Of a stretch of DNA of 64,000 nt, positions 51,704-59,642 are shown one piece after another. Source of the stretch: Bradyrhizobium tropiciagri (GTDB lineage Bacteria > Pseudomonadota > Alphaproteobacteria > Rhizobiales > Xanthobacteraceae). Position 1 is the stretch's first letter; the number at the start of each line of letters is the position of its first letter. Made by a program: the position numbers and the translations under genes. The stretch is taken from the NCBI RefSeq assembly GCF_018130545.1, contig NZ_JAFCKF010000002.1:1054001-1118000 (forward strand), given 5' to 3'. Below the pieces are notes generated by a model. It ran no database searches, was not told where the DNA came from, and saw only the letters and a list, made by a program, of their open reading frames with translations.

Positions 51704-52426
51704 ATGCTTGCACATACGCCAAAGATCCTGGTCGTCGAGGACGATCTGCCAACCAGAGACCTGATTGCCCGCTACCTGCGCGATCAATCCTGTCTGGTCG
51801 CCACGGCCTCGAACGGCCGGGAAATGGATCGTTACCTTGCCGGGCACTCGCTCGATCTCGTCGTGCTCGATCTGATGCTGCCGGGAGAGGACGGATTGAC
51901 CCTGTGCCGCCGCCTGCGCGGCGACTCGACAATCCCGATCATCATGCTGACAGCGAAGGGCGAGGACCTCGACCGGATCCTCGGGCTCGAGATGGGAGCG
52001 GACGATTATCTCGCCAAGCCGTTCAATCCGCGCGAGCTGCTGGCGCGGATCAACGCCGTGCTGCGCCGCCAGGCGCAGGCCGACCTTGCCGGGCGCTCCG
52101 GCCAGAGCGCCACCCGCCTGCGCTTCCAGGATTGGACCATCGATCTGCGCTTGCGCGAACTGCGCGATCCCGACGGTGCCCAGGTCACGCTGACCAGCGC
52201 CGAGTTCGACCTGCTGCAGGTGTTCTGCGAACGGCCCGGCCGGATACTGACGCGCGACGGCCTCCTGACCATGACGCGCAGCCGGCCGGCCAGTCCGTTC
52301 GGGCGCAGCATCGACGTGCTGGTCAGCCGGCTTCGCCGCAAGCTCGATATCAGCGAAGGATCGTCCGTGATCAGGACGGTGCGCACCGGTGGATACATCT
52401 TCACGCCGCATGTGGAGGACGCATGA
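51704..52426 (+). CDS. OmpR-family response regulator
   Basis: A 240-residue regulator. The receiver domain has the acidic pair VVEDD, the phospho-acceptor Asp56 in VVLDLMLPGEDG, the Thr in IIMLTAKG and Lys in YLAKPFNPREL. The C-terminal winged helix is LTSAEFDLLQVFCERPGRILTRDGLL and SIDVLVSRLRRKL-VIRTVRTGGYIF. Its stop overlaps the kinase start (ATGA). It is divergent from the bamA paralogue, a plausible target. Confidence 0.92.
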   Translation: MLAHTPKILVVEDDLPTRDLIARYLRDQSCLVATASNGREMDRYLAGHSLDLVVLDLMLPGEDGLTLCRRLRGDSTIPIIMLTAKGEDLDRILGLEMGADDYLAKPFNPRELLARINAVLRRQAQADLAGRSGQSATRLRFQDWTIDLRLRELRDPDGAQVTLTSAEFDLLQVFCERPGRILTRDGLLTMTRSRPASPFGRSIDVLVSRLRRKLDISEGSSVIRTVRTGGYIFTPHVEDA

Positions 52427-53754
52427 GCTGGACCCGCAGGATCGCCGCGCTGTTCAGCTTCCGGCGGATCAGCGGCCAGATCGCAGCCCTGATCCTGTTC
52501 TCGCTGGTGTTGATCCACGCGCTGATCGGGCTTTATTTCGTCGGCCAGAAACCGAGGACGTTTCCGGATCGGCCGATCCATCAATTCGAAATGGTCGCAA
52601 AGCTTCTGGCCGAGAGCCCCGGTGCCGATCGCGCGCGGGTGCTGCAGGCGGCCAGGCGTGCATTCCCCGGCCTTCACATCGCACTGCGCGAAGCAAGCCC
52701 GGGGCTCTCCGGCGACGTGTCGTCCGCGACGCCCGTCGATCCGGAGCCCTCCGCGAAGGCACCGGCCAGGGTGCGGCTGCCAGACGGGGCCGTGGTCAAG
52801 GCGACGATCGGCTCGACCAAGATCCCGCCCTTCTTCGGCGGATTCTGGGTGAGCACGTTCCTGTTCCTGTTCGTTAGCGTCACGCTGCTCGGCGTGTGGG
52901 CCGGTCGCGCGCTGAGCGCGCCGCTCTCCGCCTTTGCCCGAGCCGCCGAGAATTTCAGCATCAGCCAGGCGGCCGCACCGCTTCCGGAGACCGGCCCGGA
53001 GGAAATCCGCGCTGCCGCCGTCGCACTCAATCGGATGCGCGAACGCATCACCACCCTGATGAATGACCGCACGCGCATGCTCGCAGCCATCAGTCATGAC
53101 TTGCGGACGCCGATCACACGGTTGCGGCTCAGGTCCGAGTACATCGAGAACGACGCCCAGCGCGCGGAGACCCTGCACGATCTCGACCAGATGCAGGCCA
53201 TGCTGGAATCCGTGCTCTCGTTCCTGAGCGGCGGCAGCGCGGCGAAGCCGACGCTGGTGAACGTGGCCGCGCTGTTGCAGACGGTCTGCGAGCAATTCTC
53301 CGATTGCGGTCATGTCGTGCGTTACCACGGCCCGAACAGGGCATCCCTCATGATCCGCCCGAGCGAGATCGGCCGCACCGTGACCAACTTGGTGGAAAAC
53401 GCGCTGCGGTTCGGCAGCGAGGTCGATATCCGGCTGTCCGCATCCGCCGATCGGACCACCATCGACGTCTCCGACGACGGTCCGGGGATTCCGGAGCATC
53501 GCCGGGCCGAGATGCTGAAGCCCTTCGTCCGCGGCGATGAGGCCCGCACCATGGACGAGAAGAGCGGCTTCGGGCTCGGTCTTTCGATCGCGCAGGCGAT
53601 GGTAGCCGGGCATGGCGGCGAGTTGTCCCTGCACGACAACGAACCACACGGTCTACTGGTCCGCATCGCGCTGCCGGGAGCGGTGCATCTTGGATCGGAT
53701 CGAGCCGAAACGAGCCTGCCTCGCCCCGCACCGCGCGAGCTCGTGTCGGGCTAA
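52423..53754 (+). CDS. Membrane sensor histidine kinase (EnvZ-like layout)
   Basis: A 443-residue kinase. Two membrane helices (about 18-40 and 145-165) flank a periplasmic loop of about 100 residues. A HAMP-like region (RALSAPLSAFARAAENFSI), the H box AAISHDLRTPITRLRLRSE, N box TVTNLVENALRFG, G1 DVSDDGPGIPEHRR and G2 KSGFGLGLSIAQAM follow. All catalytic boxes are intact. It shares ATGA with the response regulator, so they are translationally coupled and presumably partners. Confidence 0.9.
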   Translation: MSWTRRIAALFSFRRISGQIAALILFSLVLIHALIGLYFVGQKPRTFPDRPIHQFEMVAKLLAESPGADRARVLQAARRAFPGLHIALREASPGLSGDVSSATPVDPEPSAKAPARVRLPDGAVVKATIGSTKIPPFFGGFWVSTFLFLFVSVTLLGVWAGRALSAPLSAFARAAENFSISQAAAPLPETGPEEIRAAAVALNRMRERITTLMNDRTRMLAAISHDLRTPITRLRLRSEYIENDAQRAETLHDLDQMQAMLESVLSFLSGGSAAKPTLVNVAALLQTVCEQFSDCGHVVRYHGPNRASLMIRPSEIGRTVTNLVENALRFGSEVDIRLSASADRTTIDVSDDGPGIPEHRRAEMLKPFVRGDEARTMDEKSGFGLGLSIAQAMVAGHGGELSLHDNEPHGLLVRIALPGAVHLGSDRAETSLPRPAPRELVSG

Positions 53755-53779
53755 CCAAAGTGAGCTTCCTGGAGCGCCT

Positions 53780-54271
53780 TCAGGATCGCTTGCCCCGGCC
53801 GCCCGGCGGCTTCTGGCCGGTTCCGGAATCCTTCAGCTCGTCCGGCGTGACGCGGCAGTCGCCGTTCTTGTCGAATTGCAGGATGAACTCGTTTGGCTTC
53901 TCGACGAACTCGCGGCGGGTGATCTTGCCGTCCTGGTTCTCGTCGAAATAGCCGAAATCCGCATCGGCGAGCGCGCTGCCGGCACGACGCACGCCGTCGA
54001 ACTCCGCAGGCGTCAGCATGCCGTCGTGATTGCGGTCGGCGCGATCGAACAGGCGGCCGAGATAAGCCTTCCACTCGTCGCAGGTGTAGACGCCGTCATG
54101 ATTGCCGTCCCAGATTTCGGCCGTGGTCGCCGGCGAACGATCTCCGCCCGCACGAGGCGACGGCTGCGCCTGATCCGGTGAAGCCGGTTGCGCGGCCGCA
54201 AACGGCGCTGCCATGCAAGCCAGGCTGATCGCTGAGATCATCCCGCAGATCGATCGCAACTCTCTGCGCAA
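53780..54271 (-). CDS. Exported EF-hand calcium-binding protein
   Basis: A 163-residue protein with four EF-hand-type loops: DGNHDGVYTCDE, DRNHDGMLTPAE, DENQDGKITRRE and DKNGDCRVTPDE. A signal peptide precedes them (ending in APFAAAQ). The start is read as TTG at 54271 because GGAGGAGAG lies just upstream and it gives the signal a charged N-terminus (RRELRS); ATG 54241 is the alternative. It is convergent with the kinase gene (25 bp). Calcium binding in the periplasm is inference from the loops. Confidence 0.8.
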   Translation of the reverse strand: MRRELRSICGMISAISLACMAAPFAAAQPASPDQAQPSPRAGGDRSPATTAEIWDGNHDGVYTCDEWKAYLGRLFDRADRNHDGMLTPAEFDGVRRAGSALADADFGYFDENQDGKITRREFVEKPNEFILQFDKNGDCRVTPDELKDSGTGQKPPGGRGKRS

Positions 54272-54384
54272 ACCAGTCTCTCCTCCGCGTCGTCGCAATG
54301 CGGAGCGGAGTTGCCGGTTAGGCCGTGGCAAAAATGCGGAAGCCCGCAGTGCGGATACAGCGCGTTACAATTCGCTACGAACGG

Positions 54385-54852
54385 TCAGCCCTTCTTCGAA
54401 TCGCCGCGCGTGTGATGCAGCAGGTTGTCGCGCAGCCTGACCACGCTCTTCTGCACGATCGGAAACTCATCGCCGAGCCCGGTGGCCTCGACCAGCGACG
54501 CGTTGATCTCCTTGTCGAGCAGCCGCCGGCCGGCTGTCGTCAGGCTCACCCGCACCTGCCGCTCGTCGGCAGGATCGCGGGTGCGGCTGATATAGCCGCT
54601 CTGCTCGAGCTTCTTGAGGATCGGCGTCAGCGTGTTGGATTCCAGGAACAGCTTCTCGCCGAGCGCGCTGACTGTCTGGTCGTCGGCCTCCGACAGCGCG
54701 ATCATGGCGATGTACTGGGTATAGGTCAGGCCGACCGCGTCCAGGATCGGCTTGTAGGCGCGGCCGAAGGCCAGGTTGGCCGAATAGACCGCAAAGCACA
54801 GAAAATTCGAAAGTTTTCGGCCTTTGGTCTCGGCCTTGGCGAGGCGGGTCAC
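54385..54852 (-). CDS. ohrR: Organic hydroperoxide-sensing MarR-family repressor OhrR
   Basis: A 155-residue MarR-family protein. The peroxide-sensing Cys is in SNFLCFAVYSANLAF (about residue 19). The winged HTH covers QTVSALGEKLFLESNTLTPILKKLEQSGYISRTRDPADERQVRVSLT. There is no other Cys, so it is of the one-Cys OhrR type. The start is GTG at 54852 with GGAG 8 nt upstream. It is divergent from ohr, with two palindromic operators in the gap. Oxidation by organic peroxides should release both promoters. Confidence 0.9.
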   Translation of the reverse strand: MTRLAKAETKGRKLSNFLCFAVYSANLAFGRAYKPILDAVGLTYTQYIAMIALSEADDQTVSALGEKLFLESNTLTPILKKLEQSGYISRTRDPADERQVRVSLTTAGRRLLDKEINASLVEATGLGDEFPIVQKSVVRLRDNLLHHTRGDSKKG

Positions 54853-54896
54853 GGGCGGCTCCGGAGTTTGTGAAGTCCGCGTCAATATAAATCGCA

Positions 54897-54911
54897 TCCG
54901 ATTAAATCGGA
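54897..54911. promoter_or_regulatory. OhrR operator 1
   Basis: TCCGAT-TAA-ATCGGA, a perfect palindrome in the ohrR-ohr gap, 45 bp upstream of the ohrR GTG. It shares its TCCGAT half site with operator 2. Confidence 0.7.
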
Positions 54912-54916
54912 AGTGC

Positions 54917-54945
54917 TTGACACACCCGAATGCCGGGTTTATTTC
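54917..54945 (+). promoter_or_regulatory. Candidate ohr promoter
   Basis: TTGACA at 54917-54922, a 17-bp spacer, then TATTTC at 54940-54945. It lies between the two operators and would be blocked by bound OhrR. The -10 box is a moderate match only. Confidence 0.5.
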
Positions 54946-54950
54946 ACATC

Positions 54951-54971
54951 GTATCCGATTAGATCGGATAC
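54951..54971. promoter_or_regulatory. OhrR operator 2
   Basis: GTATCCGAT and ATCGGATAC around TAG: a perfect 9-bp inverted repeat, 29 bp before the ohr ATG and just downstream of the candidate -10 box. It is longer than operator 1 and likely the stronger site. Confidence 0.75.
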
Positions 54972-54999
54972 GATCTAAATTCAACCAAAGGAGTTCACC

Positions 55000-55401
55000 A
55001 TGACCGCCAATGCCAAGGTTCTCGTGACCGGAAAGACCCACGTCACCGCCGGCCCGAACGGCGCCGCCCGTTCGCGCGACGGCTTCCTCGACGTCAAGCT
55101 GCCGCAGCCGCATCCGGCTGCCGAAAACCTGTTCGCCGCCGCCTGGTCGGCCTGCTACATCGGCGCACTCCAGCTCGCCGCCGGACAGCGCAAGGTCAAG
55201 CTCACGAGCGAGCCCGAGGTCGACGCCGAGATCGATCTGAACCAGGCCGGCAGTGCCTTCTTCCTGAGCGCACGCCTCAACGTCCACGTTCCCGGCGTCG
55301 AGCGCGAAGTCGCGCAGCAGCTGATCGAGGCCGCACACGGCATCTGCCCCTACTCCAAGGCGGTCCACGGCAACATCGACGTCACGACCACCCTCGTCTG
55401 A
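55000..55401 (+). CDS. ohr: Organic hydroperoxide resistance protein Ohr
   Basis: A 133-residue OsmC/Ohr-family peroxidase. The reactive Cys52 is in AAAWSACYIGALQLA and the resolving Cys117 in AAHGICPYSKAVHGNI; RDGFLDVKLPQPHPAAENLFAAAW supplies the conserved Arg and Glu region. It reduces fatty-acid and other organic peroxides using lipoyl thiols. AAAGGAG lies 9 nt before the ATG. Regulated by the divergent ohrR. Confidence 0.95.
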   Translation: MTANAKVLVTGKTHVTAGPNGAARSRDGFLDVKLPQPHPAAENLFAAAWSACYIGALQLAAGQRKVKLTSEPEVDAEIDLNQAGSAFFLSARLNVHVPGVEREVAQQLIEAAHGICPYSKAVHGNIDVTTTLV

Positions 55402-55487
55402 AACGCATGCATGACGACCTCCGACGCGGACCGGCCCCTCGCCGGTTCGCGGTCGGACAGATCGAGAAGACAAACCCGGAGCTCAAG

Positions 55488-55907
55488 ATGACCAGCAAGC
55501 TGTTGAAGGCGACCCGCCTCCTCGCAAGGACGGCCTTGTTCGCTGCAAGCCTCCTGACGATCCCGAGCGCGCAGGCCGAGCTGCCGGCCGGCATCGCCCG
55601 AACTGACCTGCAGCGCCACGACCTCAGCGCGCCCGGACGTGAAGCCGTCCAGGTGCGCGTCGACATCGCGCCCGGCAAAGCGTTCGGCCAGCACACCCAT
55701 CCCGGCGAGGAGATCATCTATGTGCTGGCCGGGACGCTCGAATACGACGTCGAGGGCAAGCCACCGGCGACGTTGAAGGCGGGCGACGTGTTGTTCATCC
55801 CCGCAGGCACCATCCATGCGGCAAAGAACGTCGGCAACGTGACCGCGAGCGAGCTTGCGACCTATATCGTCGAGAAAGACAAGCCGCTGCTGACCCTGGT
55901 GAAGTGA
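55488..55907 (+). CDS. Exported cupin-domain protein
   Basis: A 139-residue single-cupin protein. The signal peptide ends at about residue 29 (ASLLTIPSAQA). Cupin motif 1 is GQHTHPGEEIIYVLAGTLEY (HxH and Glu) and motif 2 GDVLFIPAGTIHAAKN, with the second His. All four metal ligands seem present. The ATG at 55488 follows GGAG. It lies 86 bp after ohr and may be read through from it. Function unknown. Confidence 0.82.
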   Translation: MTSKLLKATRLLARTALFAASLLTIPSAQAELPAGIARTDLQRHDLSAPGREAVQVRVDIAPGKAFGQHTHPGEEIIYVLAGTLEYDVEGKPPATLKAGDVLFIPAGTIHAAKNVGNVTASELATYIVEKDKPLLTLVK

Positions 55908-55968
55908 CCGATCCCGCCTGCCCGCTCCCGCGCGCTTCTCATCCTGGGGCGGGCGCGGCGGCATCAAG

Positions 55969-57486
55969 TCACTTCGTGCCCTGAGCTTCGGCCTGCGCGA
56001 CCTGCCGCGCATTGAAGATCAGGAAGCTGATCGCGGCCATGATCCAGACGCCGATGCCGCCATAGAGCATCACCCAACCAAACCCGCTCGCGAGCGCCTG
56101 GTGCACGATCGGCCCGGTCAGCTCCGGCGCAGACGCGGCATCACCGGCCGCGATCCGCTCGGCGATTGCACGAAGCTGCGCGCCGTCCATCGACGGCAGC
56201 ACGGCCTTCAGATGCGCCAGCACACCGCTCGCCAGGATAAACCCCATCAGCGCGATGTTGACCGACAGCGAGACCATCCGCGCGCTCATGTCGATGCCGG
56301 AGGCCATGCCGGCGCGGTCGCTAGAGACCGAGCCGGTCGTCGTGTTGGTCACCGGCGTGTTGGTGATACCGAGGCCAATTCCGGCGAGCAGACAGCCCGG
56401 CAGCATCGTCAGCCAGTCCGGTTGCGCAGCGGCACTGCCGAACTTCATCAGCATGAATCCGGTGCCGATGATGAACAGCCCCGCCGGGATGATCAGGCCC
56501 GGCTGATAGCGCAGCGACAGCCGCTCGGCGAACGGCGGCATCACCAATGTCGGCAGCGTGTAGGCGAGCAGTGCAAGCCCCGCCGACACGCTGTCATAGC
56601 CGAGGCCGGCGTGAAACCAGATCGGCAGATAGATCATGAACGGCCAGTAGCTCAGGTTCATCGCGGCCGAGCCGATGATCGAGCCGGAGAAGGCTGGAAT
56701 CCGGAACACGGAGAAGTCGAACATCGGCCGCCGGCTGACCTTCTCGGCAACCAGGAACGCTGTGAAGCTCACGGCCGACACGCCGAGGATCGCGAGACCC
56801 TTCGGGCTGACGAAGCCGAGATCCGGCCCCTGCGTGATGTAGAAGGCGAGGCAGAACACCGCGAGCGACATCGTCACGATGCCGGCGATGTCGAGGCTGC
56901 TCGCCTTCGGGTCCTTCGACTCGTGAACGCCGCCGATCGTGAGCACGAAGGCGACCGCCGCGAACAGCACGTGAACCAGGAACACCCACTCCCAGCTCAG
57001 CACCGCGACCACGGCGCCGCCGATGATCGGCCCGAAGCCGAGGCCGATGCCGAAGATCACACCCCACCAACCCCAGGCGACGGCGCGCAGGCGGCCACCC
57101 TGGAATTCGTGCGACAGCACGGCGATCTGGCAGATCAACAGCGCGCCGCCGCTCAGGCCTTGCAGGAACCGGGCGACGATCAGCATCTCGACGCTCGAGG
57201 CGACGCCGCAGATCAGCGAGGTGATGCCGAAGGCGGCGATCGCGACCAGGAAGACGCGCTTGCGCCCGTAACGATCCGCCACCGTCCCGATCGCCATCAG
57301 CACCGTGGTCACCGCGATGGTGTAGGCATTCATGATCCATTGCAGCGCCTTGAAATCGGCGTGCAGCACCCGCTCCAGCGTCGGCAGGATCGCGGGGATA
57401 CTGGAGATCTCCAATCCAAACATCAGGCAGGCAAGGCAGACGGCTGACAGCACAATAGCGCCGCGGCGGCTCAGTTCAGTTGACAT
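55969..57486 (-). CDS. MFS transporter, DHA2 (EmrB/QacA-like) family
   Basis: A 505-residue, about 14-helix efflux-type transporter. The first half has LQWIMNAYTIAVTTVLMAIG and ADRYGRKRVFLVAIA (motif A); VAWGWWGVIFGIGLGFGPIIGGAV is motif C, typical of drug/H+ antiporters. AAAGGCC lies before the ATG. It is divergent from a LysR gene with a 205-bp gap carrying a CTAGTCA inverted repeat. Substrate unknown. Confidence 0.87.
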   Translation of the reverse strand: MSTELSRRGAIVLSAVCLACLMFGLEISSIPAILPTLERVLHADFKALQWIMNAYTIAVTTVLMAIGTVADRYGRKRVFLVAIAAFGITSLICGVASSVEMLIVARFLQGLSGGALLICQIAVLSHEFQGGRLRAVAWGWWGVIFGIGLGFGPIIGGAVVAVLSWEWVFLVHVLFAAVAFVLTIGGVHESKDPKASSLDIAGIVTMSLAVFCLAFYITQGPDLGFVSPKGLAILGVSAVSFTAFLVAEKVSRRPMFDFSVFRIPAFSGSIIGSAAMNLSYWPFMIYLPIWFHAGLGYDSVSAGLALLAYTLPTLVMPPFAERLSLRYQPGLIIPAGLFIIGTGFMLMKFGSAAAQPDWLTMLPGCLLAGIGLGITNTPVTNTTTGSVSSDRAGMASGIDMSARMVSLSVNIALMGFILASGVLAHLKAVLPSMDGAQLRAIAERIAAGDAASAPELTGPIVHQALASGFGWVMLYGGIGVWIMAAISFLIFNARQVAQAEAQGTK

Positions 57487-57629
57487 GATCGGGCCTTTTG
57501 TTGTGACGAGCCAACGGCATACCGCGCGCTGTTGCCAGGGTGCTGGCAGCAGCGTCGGTCGATCGACTCACGATGTATTGAGGCAGCAGCGGCAGGAATC
57601 GGGTGGCCGCAGCGCATCACAACGCAAAG

Positions 57630-57667
57630 CTAGTCACCGCTTGAGCATTGTTGAATTGGATGACTAG
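57630..57667. promoter_or_regulatory. Inverted repeat, candidate LysR site
   Basis: CTAGTCA (57630-57636) and TGACTAG (57661-57667) are perfect inverted repeats 24 bp apart, just before the LysR gene at 57692 and facing the divergent MFS gene. The spacing is wide for one site but would suit two bound dimers. Confidence 0.45.
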
Positions 57668-57691
57668 ATATTTCAGAGACAACAATTCCGG

Positions 57692-58600
57692 ATGAATGAC
57701 ATGACCACCCTCGATGTCGATGCCGTCAAGGCGTTCGTGACGATCGCCGATCTCAAGAGCTTCACCCGCGCTGCCGACGTGCTCGGCACCACACAGGGCG
57801 CGATCAGCGTGAAATTGAAACGGCTGGAAGGCCGGATCGGACAGAAGCTCGTCGAGCGAACGCCACGACTGGTGCGGCTGTCTGCACAGGGCGCAGCGTT
57901 TCTCGAGCCCGCGCGCGCCTTCCTTGCCGCGCACGACCGCGCCGTCGCAGGTCTTTCGTCGGCGCGCCGCCGTTTCTCGCTCGGGATTGCCACCCACGTC
58001 GGAGCACCCGAGCTCCCCACGGTGCTGGCGCGGCTGGGCGCGCATGACCCGGCACTCACGATCGAGGTCCGGCTCGATGATGCCCGTGACCTGATCGATG
58101 CCTTCGATCGTGGGACAATCGACGCCGTGATCGTGTTTCGCGAGGACGACCGCCGCGACGGCGACGTGCTGGGACCGGATCATTTCGGCTGGTTTGCCAC
58201 GCCCGGCTTTGTCCATCGCGCCGGCGAGCCGTTTCGACTGGCAGCCTCCTCACCGTCCTGCGGCATCCTCAACACCGCCACGCATGCACTCGACGCAGCG
58301 GGCCTGCCGTGGACCGAGACCTTCCTTGGTTGCGGCGCCTTTGCCGTTGCAGAGGCCGTTTCAGCCGGCCTGGCGATTTCGGTGTTCTCGCGCCGGATGG
58401 CGCCTCCCGGCACGATCGAGGTCGGCGAGAAATTCGGCCTCCCCGCACTGGCCCCGTCCGAGATCGTGCTGCTGTCGGCATTGTCCGACGCAAGATCCCG
58501 CGGGATACTGAAAACGATCGTCAGTGCCTTTCGGGACCATCATCGGCCGCCAGCGGATCGGACAGCCAGCAATGTCCCGGCAAAGGTTCTTCAGATGTGA
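57692..58600 (+). CDS. LysR-family transcriptional regulator
   Basis: A 302-residue LysR regulator. The HTH is SFTRAADVLGTTQGAISVKLKRLEGRIG. The effector domain begins FSLGIATHVGAPELPTVLARLGAHDPAL. ATG codons at 57692 and 57701 are both possible starts. It is divergent from the DHA2 transporter, the likely target. Downstream it converges with another LysR gene, 16 bp apart. Confidence 0.88.
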   Translation: MNDMTTLDVDAVKAFVTIADLKSFTRAADVLGTTQGAISVKLKRLEGRIGQKLVERTPRLVRLSAQGAAFLEPARAFLAAHDRAVAGLSSARRRFSLGIATHVGAPELPTVLARLGAHDPALTIEVRLDDARDLIDAFDRGTIDAVIVFREDDRRDGDVLGPDHFGWFATPGFVHRAGEPFRLAASSPSCGILNTATHALDAAGLPWTETFLGCGAFAVAEAVSAGLAISVFSRRMAPPGTIEVGEKFGLPALAPSEIVLLSALSDARSRGILKTIVSAFRDHHRPPADRTASNVPAKVLQM

Positions 58601-58616
58601 ACAACTGCACGACCGG

Positions 58617-59549
58617 CTAGCGCCGCGCGCTGTCGGCGCGCTTGCCCTCGAACAGTGCGCGCTCCGACGCCAGCGCCTTGGCGAGGAAATCGAGCGTGGC
58701 GCGGATCCGCGCGGTGTGCCTGAGATCGTCATGGGTCAATAGCCACAGCGCCGAGTGCGGCTCGGCGAGTGCTTTTGGTGTCAGCCGACGCAGCGCGGGC
58801 GCGAGATCGCCGACATAGCAGGGCAGCAAGGCAAGCCCCATTCCAGCCGCCGCGGCATCGCGCAGCGCCGGTATTGCATCGACCCGGCAGGTGATCCGCA
58901 CCGCGTGAAGCTTCTCCCGCATCCATCCGGCGATCACGGTTCCCGCCAGCGTGTCATCGAGCCCGATCCAGTCGTGCGCAGACAGATCCTCGTCGCTGCG
59001 CCGGGCGAGATAGCCGCGTGATCCGTAGATCGCATGGGTGATATCGGCGACGCGCCGTCCGATCAGCAACTCGGACGGAGCCGGCGTCGGTCGGATCGCG
59101 ATCTCGGCCTCGCGGCGCGTCAGGTTCGCCATCGCATTCGAGATGATGATCTCCGGCTGGATCTCCGGATGCGCGGTGCGCATCGCGGGCAGATGCCGCA
59201 TCAGCATCGCGCCGAGCGTATCGGTCGTCGTGATCCGGACCGTGCCTGATGGCCTGAGATCCTGCCCGGCCAGCTTGCGTTCGAGCGCGAGCACCTCGTC
59301 CTCGAGCCGGGCCGCCGACGCCGCTGCGGTCTCGCCGGCCGGCGTCGGCGCATAACCATCGCGGAAGCGCTCGAACAGCCGCGTCCCGATCGCGGTCTCG
59401 ATCGTGCCGAGGCGACGAAACACCGTCGAATGCGTGACGCCCAATCTACGCGCCGCGCCCGACAGGCTGCCCTCGCGTGCGACCGCGAGGACGAGGCGGA
59501 GATCATTCCAGTCGAGAGGGCTGTGCATTTTTGCAAACTCGTTTGGCAT
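58617..59549 (-). CDS. LysR-family transcriptional regulator
   Basis: A 310-residue LysR regulator. DWNDLRLVLAVAREGSLSGAARRLGVTHSTVFRRLGTIETAIGTRLFERF is the winged HTH; the effector half has GTVRITTTDTLGAMLMRHL. ATG 59549 is taken; ATG 59528 would give the more usual short N-terminus. The frame continues far upstream (to 60587) over the divergent MFS gene without similarity. A GATAA-TACC-TTATC palindrome lies just upstream. Confidence 0.86.
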   Translation of the reverse strand: MPNEFAKMHSPLDWNDLRLVLAVAREGSLSGAARRLGVTHSTVFRRLGTIETAIGTRLFERFRDGYAPTPAGETAAASAARLEDEVLALERKLAGQDLRPSGTVRITTTDTLGAMLMRHLPAMRTAHPEIQPEIIISNAMANLTRREAEIAIRPTPAPSELLIGRRVADITHAIYGSRGYLARRSDEDLSAHDWIGLDDTLAGTVIAGWMREKLHAVRITCRVDAIPALRDAAAAGMGLALLPCYVGDLAPALRRLTPKALAEPHSALWLLTHDDLRHTARIRATLDFLAKALASERALFEGKRADSARR

Positions 59550-59554
59550 ATCTG

Positions 59555-59568
59555 GATAATACCTTATC
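59555..59568. promoter_or_regulatory. Short palindrome in LysR/MFS gap
   Basis: GATAA-TACC-TTATC, a perfect 5-bp inverted repeat immediately before the LysR start, in the 93-bp gap to the divergent MFS gene. Candidate autoregulatory site. Confidence 0.4.
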
Positions 59569-59642
59569 ACAAACAGACAGGCCATCTTCCGGGTTCGATC
59601 GACAGGCGCAACACGCCGCCGATTGCCCAGAGGAGCAGGCAG

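Noticed and set aside
48896-52411. BamA frame extended to a 1171-residue protein
   Set aside because: The first 331 residues are antisense to the response regulator and show no similarity. The signal peptide and ribosome site at 51418 mark the real start.
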